A DNA stretch of 64,000 nucleotides from Stropharia rugosoannulata (Eukaryota > Basidiomycota > Agaricomycetes > Agaricales > Strophariaceae), in contig JANCIK010000003.1 in assembly GCA_028532985.1 (NCBI GenBank), positions 4,102,001-4,166,000 of the forward strand, read 5' to 3'. Numbering within the stretch: the stretch's first letter is position 1; every line of letters begins with the position of its first letter. The notes under the pieces were generated by a model, which was not told the DNA's origin, made no database searches, and worked only from the letters and a program-made list of their open reading frames with translations. Positions 1 through 13,460 of this stretch are shown in pieces. The position numbers were made by a program, and so were the translations under genes.

Positions 1-840
1 AATAACCTTGTCTTCAACAGGTCGCGCGATATCCCACTCGTATCACCGCAAGGACAGCACCAGCAATATCAAGCGCAGGTTGTTCGCGTCATTCATCACT
101 CTAAACATCATTCAAAGCATAAGCACCATCGTCATCATCATCACTCGCGGTCCGATGCGCAAGTTCCATCTATGCCGATCCCGATGCCTAGTCCCAGTGC
201 TATCACCCCATCGTCGTCGCATCAGTCTGGTTATACGTATGCGCCAGCTGTCAGTCCGCAGCATGTCTCCCACGTCCGCCCAGCTATTACCCATGGCACA
301 GTAGACGCGCTCGCAGTCGACTTTAGCCAGAAAGCTGTATTGTTGAAGCCAAGGAAACGGACAAGCTCTCAACGAAGCCCCAGCGGCATCGTATGTGAAC
401 CCGAACGACGCGGCGCACGCAGGCCATGTACACGGCTATGTGGCAGACCCGCGGAACCCACACTTCCGATATTCGACATGCTCGGGACGGCGCAAAGCAT
501 TGTGTGTGAGTCCTTTAATTACTTGCACAGCGTCCTCTCCGACCCATGACTCGACCAGATTGGCATAAACTATTTGGGACAGCCGAACGAGCTCCGGGGA
601 TGCATCAATGATGCAAAACATGTTCGGCAGTTCTTGATTGGTGTGTCTTGTTTAGACGCCGACAATATCAACATAACTAAACTCTCCTCAGACTACGGCG
701 GGTACCGTCCGAGCGACATAGTCCTCCTCACCGATGATGCGTCGGACCCGCGCTCTCTTCCCACAAGGAGAAACATGATATCTGCTATGAAATGGCTTGT
801 CAGAAGCGCAAAGAGGAATGATGCGTTGTTTTTCATTAGG
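1..840 (+). pseudogene. Metacaspase 5' fragment (truncated, frameshifted)
   Basis: This stretch is nearly identical to 24180-25020, which lies inside the intact metacaspase gene. It covers the His-rich prodomain, the exon ending in KALC, a 53-bp intron (506-558) and the exon reading IGINYLGQPNELRGCINDA up to the codons for ALFF. Identity stops near 835, just before the exon end and before the catalytic SGHGG and ACHSG segments, so no active site is present. A cluster of small differences around 370-393 (net 5 bp shorter than the other copy) throws the prodomain exon out of frame, and one further base is missing near 834. It begins at or before the window edge. It is a dead partial duplicate, unless the small deletions are assembly errors. 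Confidence 0.88.
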
Positions 841-999
841 CGCGCTCGGTTGTCAGAACTTGGCATCACCTAACCGTGTATAGGAAGAAAGATCCCAAAA
901 AAGCGATAGACTAGTGAAAAACAGACAAGTTTTACACTCTTTCGCGCTGCGTACTGGCAGCGTTTCTCCCCGCCCGAAGGCCAGGTAATACCTTGAAAA
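841..999. other. Unassigned spacer after the metacaspase fragment
   Basis: Sequence past the point where similarity to the intact metacaspase gene ends. No reading frame or repeat is recognised here. Confidence 0.4.
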
Positions 1000-3480
1000 G
1001 AGAACAGGAACACTTACCTGTCGTATGTGCATTTGTCAGGCAGAGACGTACTCTGCGGATCCACCCGTCTTACTCTGCGAGAAAGTCGTTCACGCATATG
1101 TCACCTACGAGGCTTACCATACCACGCATTCGTCAGTGAGTTGTCGTGCAAGCATACATCGGGTAAGAGACTTACCATACATGCCCATTGTGTGCACTTG
1201 TACATAGTCGGGGCAGTCGTACACTGCCTGCCAGAGTCACAGTGAGTGGTCGACAGTACACAAGTGGCCTTGGATACTTACCACGTCAGCGGCCAGGTAT
1301 GCGCGGGGGGTGGTCATGGTGGTAGAGCAAAGGCAAGTCCTCTGCGGATCCCCACGCTCACACCACGTCGCATTCTTCCCGCGCGGATGGTACAATTTAC
1401 GTATTCGGAATATGCTCTACAAGCTCCGGTTTGATACATGCAAGTCTAGCCTTCTATGTCAAGGTATTGAAATTCATTTCCAAGTACCGACTATTACATC
1501 TTGTATGTATTTTATGCGGGCACTCAGACTATGTCTATGTATTTTTTGCTGACACTCTCACTACCCACCGCTTCTGTGATTTGTCTCATGATGCTGATTG
1601 TTGACTTGGTGTGAGGAAATGGAATAGACTACGTGAGGAGAACATGAGTAGCGTAAGTCAGACTGTGCCACAACTAAAAACACAGGGAAAACTCACTTGA
1701 CTCGTCGCAGCGCTCGCGCGCCCCTCATGTGCGGTCGAACAGTCTTCGCGGGACGTACGTGTGTCGTGTCCGAGCATGCCCAAACAGCGGCGCCACGATC
1801 CCCACCACATTCCGAGCATCGATTTGGCTGTGATATGTATGGCAAGATAGCGTTTGCGGGACGTCCATGTGTCGTGTCTGAGCATGCGCACACAACGCCA
1901 GCATTCTTAGCTGAGCTACAGACCGAATAAGTCAGCCTGAAAAAAGCAGATACAGAAATTGACATACCAGCGCTTGCGCGTTACTCCTCGCTCATTACAC
2001 CAACTCTACTGTTGTCCTGCTCGCCGCAGGGCCTTGACATTGGTTTCAGAGCAGTGGAAGCTTGTCATTCAATGGCTGATCTATTGTTCCGGCAGAAAAG
2101 CGTTGCAGGAAGGCAATCGCAGGACGTCGTTATATCGTCTTGAGGCATTGGTGCGGCGCTCTCAGTGTATGCTGAGGAAAATAATGGTAAGTGGTAGACA
2201 AGAGGAATAGAAGGAATGCAACATACCTACGTCGGAGCAGCGCGTGCGCGCTGCTTCTCCTGCATACAGCGTCATTTACTCTTACATCTCGGTCGCCGCT
2301 CGCCGCGGGGCGTCAAACTCAGCCCCAATATAGTGGAAAATCATCATTAAAGGTGTATTTTGGGGGATAGTGTGGGCATCGGACGCGTCGCGTGCAGGCG
2401 TTTTCGGGACGTCGATATGTCGTTTTGAGTCATTGACGCGTCTATCTCACTGTACTGAACTAAGGAGGATAAATGTAAGTGGTAATTGAGGAGGATAGAG
2501 AGTGAGCAACATACCTACAACGTCCATTAATCCTACATCTGCTTTGTCGCTCCAGTGGAACATCTTCATAATGTCATATATTGGGTAATAGCGTGGGCAT
2601 GGGACGCGTAGTGTGAGGGTGTTCTTGGGACGTCGATGAGTCGTCTCGCGGCGTTTGTACGTTGCTCCTAGCATATCCTGTATTCAAGTCAATCAGAAGG
2701 CTACAAAGGAAATGGTGCAAGACGTACCTGTCCTCGCAAAGCTCTCACGCTGCTCCCCCCTCGTAAAACTGACACATACACCTTCAACACAGGACCCGCT
2801 CGCCGCGGGGCTTCCCCTCATGCTCAGGGCCCTGATTGACATTAATTGCTGTCTTGGAGTGGCAAGGGCCTCGTCAAGGTATGGCGTTGGCGGGGCGTCA
2901 AGTGCAACGCATCTCCGGAATTAGTTGCATGTAGACAACACTGAGGATGTCCTGGGACTTCAACGCAAATTCAGCTTCTGTATTCCTCGGTTGTTCCACT
3001 CCTGGCAGCTGCGGCGCTCCGTATCTCTTCGCTATAGTCTTGTATTCAACCATTTGCGTGGCATACGTGGCAGCCAAAAATCGCGGGACACAAATATATC
3101 GCGTCAGAGCTGGTGCCCTTGGTGCCCCGTCTGCACATAGAGAAGTAAGTAAACAACATGACCTGCATTGGAGTACAGTGCTTACCTTGCTTCGGTACAG
3201 GTCGCCAAGTAGTCGCCGCTCTGTTCCTGTATCCCCGGACGTACATCCGTTTGCAGAAGTGTGCGCTCGCCGCGGGGCCAAACCCTGGCTAGAGGAGTCG
3301 TTGCAGATATCCTCCCTGGTCCAGGTAGTGCACCTTGCCTTTTGTCTTGTGAAGGTGTTTGCGGGACGTCGAAAAAACTGGGTTTCATGGTGCAAGTCGT
3401 TCAGGCGGCAGTGTGTGTGCGTCGAGAGGCGGGATTACATGGCTGAGGAGGGGCAGGGAGTCAATACAAGACACTAGGGT
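1000..3480 (-). repeat. Array of diverged exon-like modules (minus strand)
   Basis: The stretch is built from imperfect repeats. A GGGACGTC-type core recurs at 1749, 1858, 2121 (AGGACGTC), 2406, 2627 and 3363. A second core, GCTCGCCGCGGGG (one copy with A for G), recurs at 2019, 2298, 2798 and 3265. The blocks 2335-2440 and 2557-2662 are clear diverged copies of each other, including the shared words GTGGGCAT and GGACGCG. On the minus strand the modules read as related peptides, e.g. SDTTHGRPANAILPY, SDTTHVRPAKTVRPH and RETTHRRPKNTL. Each module is bordered by plus-strand CTTAC/ATACC words that are splice-donor-like on the minus strand. Stops interrupt several copies. No known domain is recognised; it may be a decayed repeat-exon gene or a non-coding tandem repeat. 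Confidence 0.55.
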
Positions 3481-5989
3481 ACAACAACACACGACGTACC
3501 ACGTCTTTATATGTCCGGGGTAGGCAGTGGTAGGCGGGAAAGAGCTGTGTCGGTTAGTACGTAAAGTACTAGTTCCGACATACTCCCTCACTCCGCATAG
3601 CGCCGGCTGCGCGCACCCGAACACTGGACCATTCCTCCGTCCCTTGATTATTTTCTTTGCAGGTCTTAACGTGCTTTTCATGTATCCCCATTTGGGGAAC
3701 GGCAGAGAGTCAGTGCCATGCGCAGATAGGCGCTGGATGAACAGATTATACGCGATGCACTGCGCGTCTCGTGAATTCAGATTACAACACAATGTACAAA
3801 TCGTTTATTGGAGTATGAAATATTATGCACACGATATATAAAATCTATATAGGTAGGAAGTCCACAAAATACAAAATCTTTCAAACCAATGATCGCGTGA
3901 ATGAGATCCTCTTTCAAGTGCGTGCGCATATGCATGCAAGCTAGGATCTGTTGTACTCTGGTAATTTAAAAAGAAGCAGAGTGTATGGAGAATACGTGAT
4001 ACCTGAAATGACAGGAGTTGACTGGGACAACATGGAAACTTACTCACATTGCTTGACACACGGCATCTGGCAATCACATTCTCCTCTACGTACGATTCTG
4101 CACACATAGCCAATTAATTAGCTCTGGAATTGTTCCAGAACATTTATGTAATATTAAAACGTCATTGCCAAGCCATGCCGCTAGCTGGCGGTAGCGGGAG
4201 CCATTGTGCTGGAAGATGCGCACAATGGGAGCACGATCTCATCCAGTGCATCTCGCACGGATTACACAGTTTGTACGTCGGCTTGGGGGTGTTGTCAGTG
4301 CATGTACATATCATAGAAGGGATAGGATTACGTATATGTGTCCGCGTTCATGCGATGCTTGCGCTGCATGCTCGACACTCGACTTTTTGTGGCATGCTTC
4401 GCAGTGCGTCCAGAGAAGAAACAGGGCAATTTTCATACAATTAAGCAACGCAGAATTCAAATTTAGACTAATTATAATGTATTCTATATATCTATGAGCG
4501 GAAGTGTGAACCAGAACGCATGTTCACAGCCAGTATTCACCAGTAAATCCAACTTCTCCATATTACTCTCTTGCGCTTCTTCGCAAAAAATGGGCCGATT
4601 TTGCGGTTGAAAATACGCTTGGCAAGGGTCCAAAACTAGCGTTCTACAGCTGGGAACCGAGATAGAACCATGCGCTAGCGGTAGCAATCAGAAGGGAGGA
4701 TGCGCGCTGGATATGCAGGGTGCCGTGTAGTGTTTTCTTTACATTATACGCCATTTTAAATAAAATATGTGCTAGATTATGTATGTAACATGTTCTAGTA
4801 TACATATTGGCATTTTTGTACGGGTGAGCGCTGGTGAGCGCGGCATTGCGCTTGGGCGCGTCCCCGCATTATTTGTTTGAATGCACCATGCGCCAAAGCA
4901 CATAGCGCGCGCTCTAGACAAAACCCGTTATTCACACAGTGATACGTTATATACATAAATTCATGTAGCTACAACAAATGTGGACTCACTGCGACTGCCC
5001 AAAGTCAATGGAAGTCTGTCGTGCTTCCAATCCACCCTCCTCAGCCTCCGCTTCGCTTTCTCGTGCAACTTTGCACAAAATTGGCGGGGAATTTCGGCGA
5101 TCAGTAGGGTGTAATATAATTATGTCATGGTGCGCTAGTGTTTCACGGCGTATTCTATCTAAGCGACTAGTTCTGGATTGGAAGATACACACCAGAAGAC
5201 GCAGGGCGGGCAATTTCTGCATGTCGTACTACCAGTATTACTTTTATATACTTCTCCGTAAGGGTTTTTACCCCTCGTATGGGTGAGGTATACCACGGTC
5301 GGTCATACATGTGAAGTGTTGACTCGGGATGTGGACAACAAGAGTGCGTGAACCATGCGCGCATCTCCGTTCCGAAGGTTCTGAGGAATAAATTAGAAAT
5401 TACAGCGTTTCTACTAGCACCGCAAACCATTACGGATCGGCTAGTAGTACTCTGATTTCCCAGCTGGCGCTTCAAATTAGCTTCGTGCTCACAAAGATTG
5501 AATGGTGTAGTAATACACCCTCGATCCAGATGTACATCCCGAAACCACCGTCTGCGCACGTAACGTCCCTTTGTATTACCTGTAGTCTATGCATGCCGTG
5601 ATTTTGTGGGAACCAATAATCTGCCCCGGAGGATCTGCGAGGTGGGTGGGTACACTTCAGTTGAAAAGGTTTATTCTATTCTTTAAACCGGAATACGGTG
5701 TTTGGAATTAATATCCTGAATTCCAGATGGACTAGTCCTTGCTGTAGTAGTCAGTGTAATATACTCATGTTGCCTTTGTGGTAAATCCAGTTGTGCAGGA
5801 ATAGCTCCAACTCGAATCGACCGGCGGAGAAGGGGACGGCGCTCGCTTACTAGCAGACGCATTACACTCAGGACCCTGCACGCACTCCTTTGTTCCGTTC
5901 ATTTATCACAGGTCTATTCGGGTAGGTAGTCCTACACCTCTGTCCAGAAATTGATATAAGGAGTGCGTCTAACTACACTCTTCCTCAGT
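3481..5989. other. No gene recognised
   Basis: Only short, unrelated open frames occur here. There is no domain motif, tRNA or clear repeat. The region is AT-richer than the arrays on either side. Confidence 0.5.
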
Positions 5990-6446
5990 TCTCAGCTCTC
6001 CTCTCCTCCTCTCAACGGACACAGCGTGCTTGCACTGGTTCGGGTTCGTCCTGAATCGAGCTAGGTAAGTGAATGTGTCCCTCTGCGAATGCCTAGTGCT
6101 GACGTGTCAGTTAAAAGGACATACAACTGGCGACTCGAGGCCCCAAGAGAGCTCTGAATCTACTCAGACCCGCTATGAGCAACACGTTGGACGTTGGCGA
6201 CTCACATTTGCTGCACGAGGAAGCTGGGGTGTTCATTATACAGTGAGTCGAGGTCGTTTGTTGTTGAGTTGGGCGGGACTGACCTGTCTTGTACACTGCG
6301 GTGTTTCTACTAGGTCAGACATTGAAGAGTCACAAAGGTCAGCGTCCTTCACGCGGACGGCGCATGTAGCTGCCCAGACACGGCGCAAACGAGAACGAGG
6401 ACGACCAAGGACCGTCAGCATATTGTGCGAAGAGAAGAGACGACGT
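5990..6446 (+). other. Exon/intron-like gene fragment interrupted by LTR insertion
   Basis: A plus-strand frame starts with ATG at 6175, reads about 23 codons, meets a donor-like GTGAGTCG, and can resume after CTACTAG in an Arg/Lys-rich stretch (RRKRERGRPRTVSILCEEKRRR in two parts). It runs straight into the LTR at 6447, whose first bases supply a stop. An upstream GTAAGTGA (6065) followed by a CTGAC branch-like word suggests earlier exons. The right-hand continuation would be the module region starting at 21137. No known family is recognised. Confidence 0.35.
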
Positions 6447-7101
6447 TGATACGCCTACGAGCGCTCCACGTGCGGAATGGCGACGAGCAACAAACAAAAA
6501 CGAAGGGGACACGTAGGGAACTCGTAGAAGGTGCGTAGGGGTGCGAGTGTGTTTCCAAAGGCTTCTAACCAACAGTTCTCGAGGGTGAACAAAGTTTCTC
6601 CACAGTGTAAGCTGCCAATCAGCTTCGAACCACTTGGAGGCCGAAATGCGACGAGTAACGAGTGCGAGACGAGGTAGAACAGTAGACGAGAAGTCCACGC
6701 TAGGACTGGGCGATAAAACGAATATTACTTGTTATTTTGTAGCTGAAAGTACATGTCTTTTATACTACAGATGTGAGTCATAATTGTAAGCAAAGAATTA
6801 TCTAGAAAATTTGTAAAATGGAACGGATGAGTAAGGAAATGAGTAATCTACATATTTACAAAGTTTTAGAATGAAGGGGAACATTTTACGCAGTGAGGAA
6901 CATAGATGATACAACCATATTCCGTGAGCTGTGCGCAAGCTGTGCGTGAAGCCGCGCCGGCCGCAAGTTTCCGGGTGATGCCGAGATATGCCGGGCGTGG
7001 GAAATGGACTTGTGCGCATCGCATTTTGTGCCGTTTTCGTGCGTGGAGCCGGCTACGGCTCATCATCTCCTCCCTACTGAAATTCTGACTGTCCTCAGTC
7101 A
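6447..7101 (-). repeat. LTR A (3' LTR of left Ty3/Gypsy copy)
   Basis: This 655-bp long terminal repeat matches 13461-14115 and 20482-21136. On the minus strand it starts TGACTGAGGACAG and ends GGCGTATCA. A TATAAAAG box sits at 6757-6764 (minus), suitable for the U3 promoter. The left edge is well defined because the flanking host sequence differs from the internal sequence next to LTR B. Confidence 0.93.
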
Positions 7102-10100
7102 GCCGTGGTCAATTAGCACGTCGTGTATGGTACCTGGACCGAGATATAAGAGAAAAAAAACGAAATAAACTGAGTGGGGATGATATATAAAACAAAAATC
7201 ATAGAATAGTATGTGAAGTCAAATAAAATATCACCGTGAATGCAGAGGCGGTCCTCCCTACTTAAATATCGACTCCAACTAGTCCTGGTCTTGATCTGGG
7301 TCTTCTTCTGCAAGTGTGTCGTCGTTTTCAGGGTCTGCTGCTGCTGTGGCTTCGAGCTCTCGCAGCCGTTGCTGTGAGACATCCAACAATTCATTCAAGG
7401 GTGGTAACTCGATCTTCTGGCGTGCAAAATATGGAATAACACGAAATGCGGCTATGGGGCGGTCGAACAATGTTCCATCAAGCTCAGAGAGTATGTATGC
7501 TCCTCCCTTGTTGCGAGAAATAACTATGAGGGGTCCGAGGTATCTTGGGCGCATTTTTCGATTCAAAGACTTCTCAATGCGTGTATTGCGGATTAGAACA
7601 AGGTCTCCGAGCTTAAAATCGAATTCTTTGATGGTGTGCGCATGTTCTAGTTCAAATCGTGCAGCTGCTTTGAGTCTCGCCGTAGACCTTCGAATGAAGT
7701 TGCTCGAGGTGTTCACGACGTTTGGAAAGCGCAACAGCACGTCTAGAAATAAGGTCTGTGGTGGACAACACACTTTCAGGTGGCGGCATAAGGTAATTTG
7801 CCTCAGAGATGTCGAAAGGAAGAAGTGGTTGTGTGCCAGTGAGTGCGAAGTATGGTGAGCAACCCATGCGTCGTCTAATTGTGACTCTTTCCGACCAGAA
7901 AACATAGTGAGCATACTGGGGCCACTTTGACTCGTCTCCATCCGCTGCCTTGAAGATTGCTTGACGTACATCGAAGTGTGAGCGTTCTACAATGCCATTT
8001 GCACGTGAATTATATCCAGAGACCCGAATATGGTTAATGTGGTATTTCTTTGCGAGATATTCGACTGCTTTGATGATTGGGGGACCGTTATCTGTTACTA
8101 TTTCGACTAGAGCACCGTAGCGGAAGATGAGATCGCGCATAATCCATTCTCCAACTGTTTTAGCAGTTTCACGACGAAGCGTGCTGAACTCGGGGAAATG
8201 TGAGAGAGAACAACGAGCCTGGATGATATATTTGAAGCCTCCTGCAGGCGGCAGATGCATGGTGTCAATATAGACCTTGGCAAAGAGTGGGGCAGGCATT
8301 GCAACGGTTGGCGGGATTAAAATGTTCTGTGTGCGTCGTAGTTGACAAAGGTGACAGGTGCGAACAAACCAAGCAATATCAAAGGCCATAAACGGCCACC
8401 AGAAGCGTTCTGATATCAGGGAGTTTGTGGCATAGAATCCATGATGTCCCACGTCATTATGTGCGGAAGAAATAATAAACAAACGCCGGTGAGCAGGTAT
8501 AACGAGTTTGTGACATCCATTGGGGTCCTTTCGCCATAATCTGTCCGAGTCCATGAAGAATTCCGTGCAGTATCGAATAAATGCCGCATAATCATTGTCA
8601 GACATGTCGGGTGGGCGCTGAAGCGTTGTAAGCCATTCTTTCACCTTAAGAAGACGTTCATCGGCTTTGTGTGCAGTATCTGAGCGGGGGATAATGGAGT
8701 AAGGTATGGGGGACGATGTAGAAGATGTGTCCACAATGACATTGGGGTCAGACGAGTTGGGTAGTGATTCTGGTACTGAAGAAGTCGCGTACACAAGTGT
8801 GGGCGGTTGTACTACAGCCTGGGGTCGTGTTGGATTAATTATATGCATAAACCCGTTCATATGGTCGATCCAATCTTCAAAATCGTCTTCTGGCTCCTTG
8901 GAGTCGTTTGGTTGCGGTTTGCGTCGTGATAATCCATCTGGTCTGTGTTGAGCGCCTGGGATATGTACAAGCTCGAAATGAAACATTAAAATAGCTGCGA
9001 TCCAACGATTTATGCTTGCTGAGGGTGCGATATCCGGATTTGCAAGCATACCCTTGATGTACTTGGCGTCTACTTCGACCACAAGGTTGCGCACACCTAA
9101 AATATAAAGTTTAAGCGCACGAAGCGCACGAAACAGGCCATATAACTCGAGTTTGGGCTGAGAATAACGGGATTCACGGTCGTTCAGTGTGATGGATCCA
9201 AAGCGTGCATGGTAACGAAGCGGCGTTGTCTGGTGCGCATTGTGACAGAAGATAGCCAACAGCAATGTATGAGGTGTCTACTGCAACGATAACGGGCGCT
9301 TGTGAGGTGTAATCAATTGGACGAAGTGCAGGTGACTTGAGAAGTGCTTGTTTGAGGTCTTGTTGGGCACTTATTTGATCTTGGGTCCATTCAAACACGG
9401 CTCCCTTCCTGGTAAGTTTGACGAGGTGATGTGCACGGTGTGCAAAGTTGCGAATAAACATGCGGCATACTCCGATGGTTCCAAGGAAAGATCTGATGTC
9501 TGTGAGGTCCTTGCATGGTCCCCAGTTCGATATAGCTGAAACTCGCGATTCATCTGGTAGACGACCTTCATGTGTGCACCTGTGTCCGAGAATAGTGATT
9601 TCGGGTGCGCACAGTACTGATTTAATTCCAGAGAAAGTTCCACCAGCATATTTCATACGTTGCACGACACGATTAAGACCTTGGAAGTGTTCCCACACAA
9701 ATCTACGTATTCCTGGATTTTCTGGGTGTGTTTCAAACTTTCCATCTGGTAATATGTAGCGGGATCGAGGTCCTTTCACAGGTACGTCGTCGATGTATGG
9801 TACAGTTGTATGAGGAATTTCTGGCTGTAAGATATGTGTAACATCGTCGTGGAATATTGGGACAGAGTTAGTCCAACCCATTGGTAGTGTTGTGAGTCTG
9901 AGGGCGCCAAAAGGTGTCTGAAATGTTGTATAGTCTCGTGAGGACTCTGCTAGTGCGCGTTCGTCGTACCCTACGAATAAATCGAGGAGGCCGGCGCAAG
10001 CAAGAGCCGCAAACTGTTCAGCAACTTGTTCTGTGAATAGAGGAACACCAGAGTGTGCAATTGTGACTGCATTCAAAGGCTCGAGTGATTGAACTATCCG

Positions 10101-13100
10101 AAGTGATTTTCCATCCTTCTTGACAACTGCGAACCAACCACCACGATAAGAGGCGCAGGATTTTTCGAGTACACCTGCATCAAGTTTCTTCTGAAGGAGT
10201 TTGCAGAGTTCATCATATATTCCGGGTGGTATTGGGCGGTTACGGACAATCCAAGGTTTGTGAGGGATAACAGGCACTTCTACAGGCGGAAAGAAGTCCT
10301 CTCTAAAGTGACCGCGTTCTGTGTCGTTCCACGCAAATGCGTCCTGGTGCAGCATCATAAAATGGTGCATTAAGTTGCGTTCTGCTGGCCATAAGAATCC
10401 TGGTACGTGTGCGGCGTCAAAAACCTTCATTCTTTCCTCAGTATAACGTCCAGTAGCTGTAAACGTGGGTGGGTGTGGGTTAAGCGCTGGTAAGTTAGCA
10501 AGGGGGTCGCCAGTAATGTTGCGAATGATCTGGTACTTCTCAGGGAGTTCTCCATAAACTGGGCGAGTTTTCTTCGATACAGGCTTGTATTTCTTCTTTG
10601 TAGCTGCAAATATAGAATGGGATGGATGTGGCATGGTGTAGAGTGGAAAAACATCGTCAGTAGGATTAGTTAAAGGTGTAAAATAATTTGTATGGTGTGA
10701 CTGAGCTGTGGAGTCATGTAGGGCGTTAGAAATCGAAGGGATACTGTGGTCACAGGCAGAGAAATAAGATAAGGAGACTGGAGTCGAGGAGTCTAGTGCT
10801 TGTATGGCTTCCACACGTAAGTGACCGTTATGGGCGCCTATTTTGATCGCAAACATGTCTCCTAACATTTCTAGATCCTCGACATCTAAAAACCCTGGTT
10901 TCTGTGTTGTGCTATGCGAGGTGGACCTCTAGGTACAGTGGGGACGGTCACAACTTGTCCTGTGTTTGGATCCTCTAAAGTTATGGTCTGATCTTCGCTC
11001 CTATAGTTGTGTATGACACTGGCAGTGAGAATATCAAATGGACGACCTAATAGAATGTCGTATGCTGGGGCACGGATGATGTGGACTTGCATATACAAGG
11101 TAATGTTGCCTATGCGAAAGGGGACGTTGCGGCGAGGCCAAGTGACTGATCTATGCTTCCATTAGCTGACTGCATGTTGAGTGTGATAGTGGGGTCGTAA
11201 GTGAGTGAAAGTTCATGACAAACATCCTCGGACATTGCAATAATTTGACTTCCTGGGTCTAGGATGCATTCAATCCTTTGCGAGTTGTCGACTATAGGAA
11301 ATATTGATCGAAGGGCAGCCGATTCTTTGGCTACTACAAGGCGATCTGGGTCGGGTTTTCACCATGGCGCAGTGAGCGGTAATACTGCTCAAAAGGATCA
11401 TCAATAATAGTAGCACCCTCCGGTACTTGTCGTTGTTGGCTTGCTGTGAGTGCTACCATGTGTGGCATGTGGTGATATGTGTTCGCAAGACGTTCCTGGG
11501 ATCGTTCCTCCTGTAGTAAATTATTCTGTGCTGTATTATCAATGTTGGTACTTCGCTTGGCTGTGGTTGCATTCTTGTACTGATTACGAATGTCTGGAGA
11601 TATTGACAAGAGTTCCCTTTGAGTAATTGTGACTGGAGCTTCAAGTGATCGATTGTACACAGCAGTAGAGATGTCTGCCTCGTGTATGGGTGTTATATTG
11701 CGATAAGCCGGTTCACCTTTCTTAACAGTGGCGTTGGGAATTGCTGGAACGTTCCTGTGCTGCGGTGGAAGGTATGTTGCGTCCACAACACTTCTGAATG
11801 GATGTTCAGGCTCTTCATCGATTGAAGTCGGTGGTAATACCCTTGTAGATGTGTCTCGAGTGTCCGAAGGTCTGTGTACCGGTTGCGAATCATTCTGCGA
11901 CCTCTGAGGTGTTTTATCACGAGTTTGCGACGCAGCTGGAGCAGGAGTTTCGTCAAAATCTGTGTTAGGTGCTCGCTCCTTCTGTGCTCGTGTACGGATG
12001 ATTGGGGTAAAGCCTGGGCGCTTAGATCGAAGGGTAAATATTTCTGCCTCAAGTAACGCAATCCTGTCGTCTGTGGTAAGCTGATAATTTGCTTGAGTAC
12101 TCTGAGATGCTGTATTTGAAGTATGAGGGACAGAAACCGTGTCCAGAAGCATGGCAGATGATAGTGTAGCTGTGGCGAGCTGTCCAGGGTTACGGCGATG
12201 CCATTTGTCAATTTTATCCTTTAATAATGCCCCAGTAATTTCACGAGGACAAAGGCTCCAGTTGGTAAGACTACCTTGCCGTCTATATTGCGTTTAACTT
12301 TTCCAGCACGCTGGTATTCATCCACAAGACTGCAGGCACGGATAAAGTGGTCTTTTCCGCAGAAGTTGCACTTTACTTCACGGTTACCGGATTCAGAGTA
12401 AGGTGTAGACGAACGTGGACGATTTTGGCTGTTATTCATGACCTCTTTAATCGATTTGGTGAACTCTGACAATATTGAGTTGAGTTGCTCCGTTTTGACG
12501 AAGTCATTGGTGCTGGGAGGTACAGGAGAAGTGGTGGATGCGCCTAGTGTGCGAGAAGCGCCGTGAGTGCCGTGTAAAATAAATTGTGCTGCTGCATAAA
12601 CATCTGCAACGCTGTAAGGATCTCCTGGAAGATGGTCCAAAAATTTGAGCTGTAACCGTTGGGAAATTTGCGTCCAAAGTGCCTCGGGAAATCCACGAAC
12701 ATAGAAGCGCTTCTGCTCTAGTTCGGATAGTCTGCCTTTCGAGATTAAGAATTTTGTAATGGCCAAAAATTGCGCATGATAGTCGGCGAGATCTGCAAGA
12801 GAATGAATGCCTAAACGCTGCCGTGTTCCAATTAAAAAATCCATATCGGCCAATGTGTACTTGTAATCTTCATTTGCACCTGGATAAAGGTCTCGTACTG
12901 CCTTTTTGAAGTCTCCAAACGACTTCATGGGATCTGTAAATTCTGACAAGGCTTCCCATAGGTCTGCAACACTGTAATCCACGTAACGAGTTGCGTGGCG
13001 CTTCATTTCTGTCATGTCAGTAATTTTAGCGCCTTCCAGATGGTATTCAAGCTCTGAGAAGTATCTCTTGAGGTCTCGAGGTTTTGCGGGGTCAAATGTT

Positions 13101-13460
13101 GGTGCACTGCGGTCACCACGGGCTGGCATGCGTGTGGCCATTGTAGGTGTCGAAAGTAATGATTCTTCGGATGAACTTGGGAATAGAGATAAAGCTGCTA
13201 GCCCTGCGTCGAGTGAAGAGGTTGATGAGGATGGGGAGTAGGATGGTAGATCAGATAGATTAAATTGAGGAGAGGTTGGTGTTGGTAAATTATTGTGTGT
13301 AGCTTCGATGTCAGGTACTTCAATGAAGAAAGAGTCGTCGCTGAGGTTTTCTGGGTTTTGAAAAGCTGCAATTAACTCGTCACGGAATGTGCGAGTGCGA
13401 AGGCGATTGTTGATTGAAGGCTCAATGTTGAAAGAAACCCCCTCGCGGTGGGCTCCAAAA
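7102..13460 (-). pseudogene. Left Ty3/Gypsy internal region, frames broken
   Basis: The gag-protease and pol frames are the same as in the right copy but are cut by five small deletions near 7680 (2 nt), 9223 (2 nt), 11130 (1 nt), 11357 (1 nt) and 12246 (1 nt). The surviving pieces are gag N-terminus 12221-13141 with the CX2CX3HX4C knuckle, the gag linker 11334-12152, the protease end 10886-11098, the reverse transcriptase and part of RNase H 9174-10868, and the integrase 7652-9265 with the C-terminal part further left. I saw no base substitutions relative to the right copy in the stretches I compared. That makes slow natural decay less likely than a very recent origin or sequencing error. 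It cannot make a full Pol as written. Confidence 0.9.
13440..13457 (-). promoter_or_regulatory. Primer binding site, left copy
   Basis: Three bases after the end of LTR B on the minus strand comes TGGAGCCCACCGCGAGGG. It starts with the TGG expected to pair with a tRNA 3' CCA end. The priming tRNA is not identified from this window. Confidence 0.6.

Noticed and set aside
7316..7858. Plus-strand 180-codon frame inside the left retroelement
   Set aside because: It is the antisense shadow of the integrase C-terminal region and recurs, shortened, in the right copy.
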